From an uncultured Paenibacillaceae bacterium (GTDB taxonomy: Bacteria; Bacillota; Bacilli; Paenibacillales; K13): a stretch of DNA of 64,000 nucleotides. This document shows, one piece after another, positions 59,878 through 64,000 of the stretch. A model generated the notes under the pieces. It made no database searches and was not told the DNA's origin. It saw only the letters and a list, made by a program, of their open reading frames with translations. The DNA lies in contig CAJXLT010000012.1 of assembly GCA_913056365.1 (NCBI GenBank), positions 1-64,000 on the forward strand. Reading direction: 5' to 3'. A program made the position numbers and the translations under genes. Position 1 is the stretch's first letter, and the number at the start of each line of letters is the position of its first letter.

Positions 59878-60252
59878 ATGAGTTGGATGGATGCCATTGT
59901 GGAGGAGAGGATTCGCGAATCGATTAAGAAGGGCGAATTTGACGGTTTGCCGGGAGCCGGCAAGCCGCTTTCCCATGAAGACGATACGGCAGTACCGGAT
60001 GAGCTTCGGCTTGGTTACAAGCTGCTCAAGAATGCTGGCATGCTGCCGGAAGAACTGCAGCTGCGGAAGGAGCTGCTTACGCTGGAAGAGCTGCTGAACT
60101 GCTGCAAGGATGAAGCGGAGCGGGGCAAGCTTCGCGAACAGCTGTCTGTTAAGAAGCTGCGCTACGAGTTGTTGATGAAGGGAAGAAGTTGGCAGGACAC
60201 AGGAGCCTTCCTAGAGTACGAGCGTCGTATGCAGGAGAAGCTGACCGAATAG
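59878..60252 (+). CDS. DUF1992 (DnaJ-C28-like) protein
   Basis: 124-residue protein of the DUF1992 family. Landmarks are MDAIVEERIRESIKKGEFDG, LPGAGKPLSHED and GYKLLKNAGMLPEELQLRKE. Homologues are stand-alone bacterial proteins or the C-terminal region of human DNAJC28; function unknown. GGAGGGAGCG precedes ATG. It lies between mobA and moaA, 50 bp after the first. Confidence 0.88.
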   Translation: MSWMDAIVEERIRESIKKGEFDGLPGAGKPLSHEDDTAVPDELRLGYKLLKNAGMLPEELQLRKELLTLEELLNCCKDEAERGKLREQLSVKKLRYELLMKGRSWQDTGAFLEYERRMQEKLTE

Positions 60253-60332
60253 ACCTTGTTCGGATATCGCTGCCACAGCGGTACCGGGTGAGGTCTTGTT
60301 CGTTATCGGATGCAATTATAGGGTCAATGTCA

Positions 60333-60390
60333 GATAAATTAACATCAATTTATCAAATTGTCGTTGGTGATGGACGAAATCTGTTATAAT
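60333..60390 (+). promoter_or_regulatory. moaA promoter with upstream inverted repeat
   Basis: GATAAATT-N6-AATTTATC at 60333-60354 is a perfect eight-base inverted repeat. The -10 box TATAAT lies at 60385-60390, while the -35 (TTGGTG, spacing 15) is poor. The dyad is centred about 54 bp before the expected start, a typical activator position. Confidence 0.6.
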
Positions 60391-60433
60391 AACAGAAAGC
60401 TGACTGTGCAATCTGCTCAAAGGGGGAGAACCA

Positions 60434-61438
60434 ATGACCGGAAATTTGATCGACCGTTTCGGTCGTGTGCACGACTACTTGCGAATATCCGTTACGGATC
60501 GTTGTAATTTGAGATGTGTTTATTGTATGCCGGCGGAAGGCATGGAATTCGAGCCGGAATCCAATATATTAACCTACGAAGAAATTACAGATGTCGTGCG
60601 CGTGCTTGCCGGGATGGGTGTCAGGAAGCTGCGTCTAACAGGCGGCGAGCCGATGGTGCGCAAGGAGCTGGAGAAGCTGATCGGCATGCTTGCTGCTATA
60701 CCTGGAATTGAGGATATCGCGTTGACAACGAATGGCATCTTCTTCGCTGCCAAGGCCGATAAGCTGAAGGCGGCAGGATTGACGCGGATTAATATAAGTC
60801 TAGATTCATTGAAGCCGGACCGATTTGCAGCTATAACCCGCGGTGGGGATGTGCAGCGTGTATTGGATGCTGTCGATGCTAGCTTCCGCGTTGGGCTGTC
60901 TCCGATCAAGTTGAATGTCGTATTAATGAAGGGTGTGAATGACGACGAGATCGATGATTTCCTGCACATGACGATTGACAAGCCGGTTCAAGTCCGGTTC
61001 ATCGAATATATGCCGATCGGTCACAGTGACGACGGATGGAAAGGCAAGTACTTGCCGCTCTCCACGGTGCTGGATCGTTGTGCCGAACGAGGCTGGGAAG
61101 TAGAGCACAACGGCAAGGTATATGGCAATGGTCCGTCACAGGATTACCGCATTGCAGGCAGCAAGGGCGGGTTCGGGTTAATTCATCCAGTCAGCGACCA
61201 CTTCTGTGAGACGTGCAATCGGCTGCGCCTGACAGCAGATGGCAATATTAAGCCGTGTCTCTATTGGAATGACGAATTCAATGTGCGCCGTTATATAGGG
61301 AATGATCAGGCGATGAAGGAGCTGTTCCTGAAGGCGCTGGACATCAAGCCGGAAAATCACGAGATGGCGAACGCATTGAACGGCGAGGAGCAGTCGCATC
61401 TGCCGACCGTTCGCAGGATGTCCCAAATTGGCGGATGA
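60434..61438 (+). CDS. moaA: GTP 3',8-cyclase MoaA
   Basis: 334-residue radical-SAM enzyme making the first molybdenum cofactor intermediate from GTP. N-terminal cluster motif VTDRCNLRCVYCMPAEG, SAM-binding LRLTGGEPMVRKEL, C-terminal 4Fe-4S cysteines in HFCETCNRLRLTADGNIKPC, and the functional C-terminal Gly-Gly (RRMSQIGG). AAAGGGGGAGAACC precedes ATG. First gene of moaA-mobB-moeA. Confidence 0.97.
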   Translation: MTGNLIDRFGRVHDYLRISVTDRCNLRCVYCMPAEGMEFEPESNILTYEEITDVVRVLAGMGVRKLRLTGGEPMVRKELEKLIGMLAAIPGIEDIALTTNGIFFAAKADKLKAAGLTRINISLDSLKPDRFAAITRGGDVQRVLDAVDASFRVGLSPIKLNVVLMKGVNDDEIDDFLHMTIDKPVQVRFIEYMPIGHSDDGWKGKYLPLSTVLDRCAERGWEVEHNGKVYGNGPSQDYRIAGSKGGFGLIHPVSDHFCETCNRLRLTADGNIKPCLYWNDEFNVRRYIGNDQAMKELFLKALDIKPENHEMANALNGEEQSHLPTVRRMSQIGG

Positions 61439-61461
61439 TGATGGGGAAGGAGCAGCTCGAT

Positions 61462-62037
61462 GTGAGCAAACCGTTGATTATCCAGGTGGTCGGCTACAAG
61501 CATACTGGGAAAACAACCTTAGTCTGCAAGCTCGTGGAACGATGGAAATCCAGCTCTGCGCGAATTGCGACGATCAAGCATGATGCGCATGATTTCAACA
61601 TAGACCGGGAAGGGACAGATACGTGGCGCCACCGCCAAGCTGGGGCGGCGGCAGTGGTCATCGCCTCGCCGCATCGCATTGCTGTTATGCGCAGCGAGCC
61701 GCAGCCGGTTCAACGAGGAACTGACAGCGAGCGCCGACAATTGGACAACCTGCTTGCACAGCTTGCCGATATGGATGTCGTGCTGGTGGAAGGCTACAAG
61801 TCAGCTGCCTATCCGAAGATTGTGCTCATTCGTGAGCATGCGCACTGGTGCCTGCTGGATACATTGACGAATGTCGTTGCGGCGGTCTATTGGCCGGAGG
61901 CAGAACTGCCGGTGTCCGAAGCTAATGAGACTGACTCGTCTGTGCTGCATATCCCGTTGCATGAAGCGGCCGGTCCCTCTATGATGGATCGGTTGCTTGC
62001 TATGCACACAAGCAGGGACGCTGATGATACGGAGTAG
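61462..62037 (+). CDS. mobB: Molybdopterin-guanine dinucleotide biosynthesis adapter MobB
   Basis: 191-residue P-loop GTPase-like protein. Walker A motif in QVVGYKHTGKTTLVCKLVER; later SPHRIAVM and VLVEGYKSAAYPKIVLIR match MobB. GTG 61462 lies about nine bases behind GGGGAAGGAG; a run of ATG codons at 61435 overlapping the moaA stop is an alternative without a site. It lies between moaA and moeA. Confidence 0.9.
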   Translation: MSKPLIIQVVGYKHTGKTTLVCKLVERWKSSSARIATIKHDAHDFNIDREGTDTWRHRQAGAAAVVIASPHRIAVMRSEPQPVQRGTDSERRQLDNLLAQLADMDVVLVEGYKSAAYPKIVLIREHAHWCLLDTLTNVVAAVYWPEAELPVSEANETDSSVLHIPLHEAAGPSMMDRLLAMHTSRDADDTE

Positions 62038-62103
62038 AACGGATAGCTGTAATACTTCTCACTTGCGGCTCTTTGTCACAGAATGGAAACGAGGGAATAG
62101 AGT

Positions 62104-63387
62104 ATGAAATTTGATCGCAAGCCGGTGTCTGTGGAGGAAGCGCAGAAGCGGGTGCTGTCCTGTGTGTCTAAGCTGCAGGTTGAATACGTCCCCTTGGAGC
62201 AAGCGTGGGGGAGGAGGTTAGGTGAAGATATAGAGGCGGATCATCCTGTCCCGCACTTTCCCAGATCAGGGATGGACGGTTATGCTGTACGTGCGTCAGA
62301 TACTGCGGGGGCAACAGCGGCATCTAAGGTTGAACTGGATGTGCTGGAGACGATCGCTTGCGGGCAATTTCCTACGCAGCCGGTAGGAGAGGGACAAGCG
62401 TCCAGAATTATGACGGGAGCGTGCCTCCCTGACGGTGCGGATGCTGTCATTATGCTGGAGCAGACAGATCGGCGCGACAGCGGTCCTGCTGTTGCCGGAG
62501 ACAAGGTAGGCGTGAAGAAAGCGATGTATCCAGGGGAGAATGTCACTCCTGTTGGCATGGAAATATCGCTTGCCGAGACGGTTCTGCGTAAGGGAGAGCG
62601 TATCTTATCTGGTGACATAGCGATTCTCGCCACATTCGGCAAGGCGGTTGTACCTGTATTCCGCCGACCTAAGGTAGCTGTGGTCTCGACGGGCACGGAA
62701 TTGCTGCAAGTGCAAGAACCGGTACAGCCTGGCAAGATACGGAACAGCAACAGTCATATGATTGCAGCGCTAGTGCGAGAGGCTGGCGGGGAGCCGATCC
62801 TCTTCCCGCCGCTGCCGGATTATCCGGCAACGGCAATCGCCGGAATGGAAGACGCATTGCGGCAGGCTGATATGATGATTACGACCGGCGGGGTGTCTGT
62901 CGGCGATTATGATATCCTGACAGCGTGGTTTGCTGAATGGCCGCACGCTGCTGATGTCGGACAACACCAGCGCGCTGTGCTGTTCAACAAAGTAGCGATG
63001 CGTCCGGGCAGTCCGACTACCGCTGCGATTAGCGACGGCAAGCTGCTAGTTGCCTTGTCGGGCAATCCGGGGGCTTGTTATGTGGGGTTCAAGCTGTTCG
63101 CTGAGCCAGCCATGCTTGCCATGCAAGGCGTGAAGGCGGCACTTCCCCGATCGTATCAGGCTACGCTGGATACAGCGTTCCCGAAGCCGTCGCCATTCCC
63201 GCGGTATGTCCGTGCGGCAAGTCGCATGGAAGAGGGACGGATTCGGGTATTGCCGACAGGACCGGACAAGTCCAGCATGCTCAGCACGATCAAAGATGCA
63301 ACGGGTTTGATCATCATCCCTGCAGGCGGAAGCGGGGCGGCAGAAGGACAGTTGGTCGAGTATATAGATTTCACCATGCAGCGGTAG
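62104..63387 (+). CDS. moeA: Molybdopterin molybdenumtransferase MoeA
   Basis: 427-residue enzyme inserting molybdate into molybdopterin. Domains in order: MoeA N-terminal (PHFPRSGMDGYAVRASDTAG), the MoCF domain with VAVVSTGTELLQ, TTGGVSVGDYDIL and KVAMRPGSPTTAA then LVALSGNPGACYVGF, and the C-terminal beta-barrel. GAGGGAATAGAG precedes ATG. With moaA, mobB and mobA the window holds much of cofactor assembly; moaC, moaD/E and moeB are not present here. Confidence 0.95.
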   Translation: MKFDRKPVSVEEAQKRVLSCVSKLQVEYVPLEQAWGRRLGEDIEADHPVPHFPRSGMDGYAVRASDTAGATAASKVELDVLETIACGQFPTQPVGEGQASRIMTGACLPDGADAVIMLEQTDRRDSGPAVAGDKVGVKKAMYPGENVTPVGMEISLAETVLRKGERILSGDIAILATFGKAVVPVFRRPKVAVVSTGTELLQVQEPVQPGKIRNSNSHMIAALVREAGGEPILFPPLPDYPATAIAGMEDALRQADMMITTGGVSVGDYDILTAWFAEWPHAADVGQHQRAVLFNKVAMRPGSPTTAAISDGKLLVALSGNPGACYVGFKLFAEPAMLAMQGVKAALPRSYQATLDTAFPKPSPFPRYVRAASRMEEGRIRVLPTGPDKSSMLSTIKDATGLIIIPAGGSGAAEGQLVEYIDFTMQR

Positions 63388-63409
63388 TGGACGCAGCTCC
63401 CGTGATAGT

Positions 63410-64000
63410 CTAATTTCTCGCCTCCAGCATATAACCGATGCCTCTGCACGTATGTATCAATTTCGGTTTGAAGTGCCGGTCGAGCTTTTGCCGAAGATAG
63501 CGGATGTACACATCGACAACATTCGTTTCGCCTATGTGCGCATAGCCCCAAACCTGCTGCATGATTTGCTCGCGGCTTTGCGGCTTGCCCTCGCGTTGCA
63601 GCAGATACAGCAGCAGGTCGAATTCTCGCGGAGTGAGCCATATTGAAGTGCCGCTCCGAATGACGCGTCGCTCTGCCAGATGAACGACGAGATCGGCAGT
63701 TTGCAGGACAGCGGCGGAATCAGTCAACTCTTGGAACAGCTGAATAAGGTTGCGAATGCGTGCCAGCAGCACCTCCATGGAGAGCGGCTTGGTGACACAA
63801 TCATGGGCACCCTGATTCAATCCGTTCACTATGTCGGAGACAGTGTCCTGTGCTGCAAGTAAAATGACAGGCACACGCATACCTGACTTGCGGATCCGGC
63901 GCAGCACCTCGATGCCGTTCAGCTCTGGCAGCTCTTCATTCACCACAATGAGATCCCACTGCTGTCCGGAGAGGGCCAGCTTGAGTCCGCTGTCGCCGTC
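63410..64000 (-). CDS. OmpR/PhoB-type response regulator, partial, with degenerate receiver
   Basis: The last 196 residues; the start is beyond the window. Receiver: the site corresponding to the phosphoacceptor Asp reads DLIVVNEELPELNG, so it is Asn; the switch Thr (usually VI-x-L-T-A) is Ala in VILLAAQD; the conserved Lys is kept (VTKPLS). The DNA-binding winged helix is intact: LTPREFDLLLYLLQ, VDVYIRYLRQKLD and THTCRGIGYMLEA-type ending. Likely works without phosphorylation or with a non-standard signal. A partner kinase, if any, would lie outside the window. Confidence 0.88.
   Translation of the reverse strand, partial: DGDSGLKLALSGQQWDLIVVNEELPELNGIEVLRRIRKSGMRVPVILLAAQDTVSDIVNGLNQGAHDCVTKPLSMEVLLARIRNLIQLFQELTDSAAVLQTADLVVHLAERRVIRSGTSIWLTPREFDLLLYLLQREGKPQSREQIMQQVWGYAHIGETNVVDVYIRYLRQKLDRHFKPKLIHTCRGIGYMLEARN

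Overview
The window looks like chromosomal DNA from a spore-forming, low-to-mid GC Firmicute of the Paenibacillaceae (Paenibacillus, Cohnella or a close relative). The basis is gene content: a SleB-type spore cortex-lytic enzyme, a qoxABCD menaquinol oxidase, a CysP-type sulfate permease, a c-di-AMP riboswitch ahead of ktrAB, a SigB partner-switching operon, a YdjO-like cold protein, Gram-positive ribosome-binding sites throughout, and many carbohydrate-active proteins. No rRNA, tRNA, insertion sequence, prophage or CRISPR array was seen.

Layout. 1-3157: a tandem repeat, then a zinc-less dehydrogenase, an AraC regulator and a TIM-barrel isomerase in one likely operon. 3606-7484 (minus): qoxABCD. 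7811-10086: c-di-AMP riboswitch and ktrAB potassium uptake. 10112-13873: creatininase-family protein, a 53-residue membrane protein, a CNNM/CorC-type protein and sleB. 14011-16294: two oxidoreductases separated by a dense DnaA-box cluster. 16295-18064: two repeat families and cysP. 18273-22807: mannose-6-phosphate isomerase (apparently with a non-ATG/GTG/TTG start) and a large secreted GH26 mannanase, a mannan-use pair. 23072-26583: fixABCX electron-transfer flavoprotein complex. 26785-31865: ZIP transporter, cold-shock genes, and small stress or iron-linked genes. 32030-32331 (minus): an apparent orphan structured RNA with its own promoter and terminator. 32464-41212: cellobiose phosphorylase and its LacI regulator with matching operators, a GGDEF-EAL protein translationally coupled to a solute-binding lipoprotein, and an acetyl esterase.

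41402-45578 holds what I consider the most system-like novelty: an XRE regulator surrounded by GATAC-N5-GTATC palindromes set inside promoters, which seem to control a small hypothetical protein, a 56-residue zinc-ribbon-like protein, a 114-residue protein and a phosphoglucomutase paralogue whose metal loop is degenerate. 45797-47913: lipid-flippase-like protein and glycosyltransferase. 48468-52260: uracil-DNA glycosylase, soluble chemoreceptor with a C-terminal Cache-like domain, CBS protein and an exported protein. 52282-54938: rsbV-rsbW-sigB-rsbU behind a SigB-type promoter. 55502-57502: TetM-like ribosome GTPase without the usual tip loop. 57694-63387: FGGY kinase and molybdenum cofactor genes (mobA, moaA, mobB, moeA). 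63410-64000: C-terminal part of an OmpR-type regulator whose phosphoacceptor Asp is Asn.

Two families of intergenic repeats (a four-copy TCTAACGGAAA element at two loci and a CCTGCGAA/TGCAGG-rich element at three loci) punctuate the gene boundaries. Functions come from motif reading only; no database search was run.
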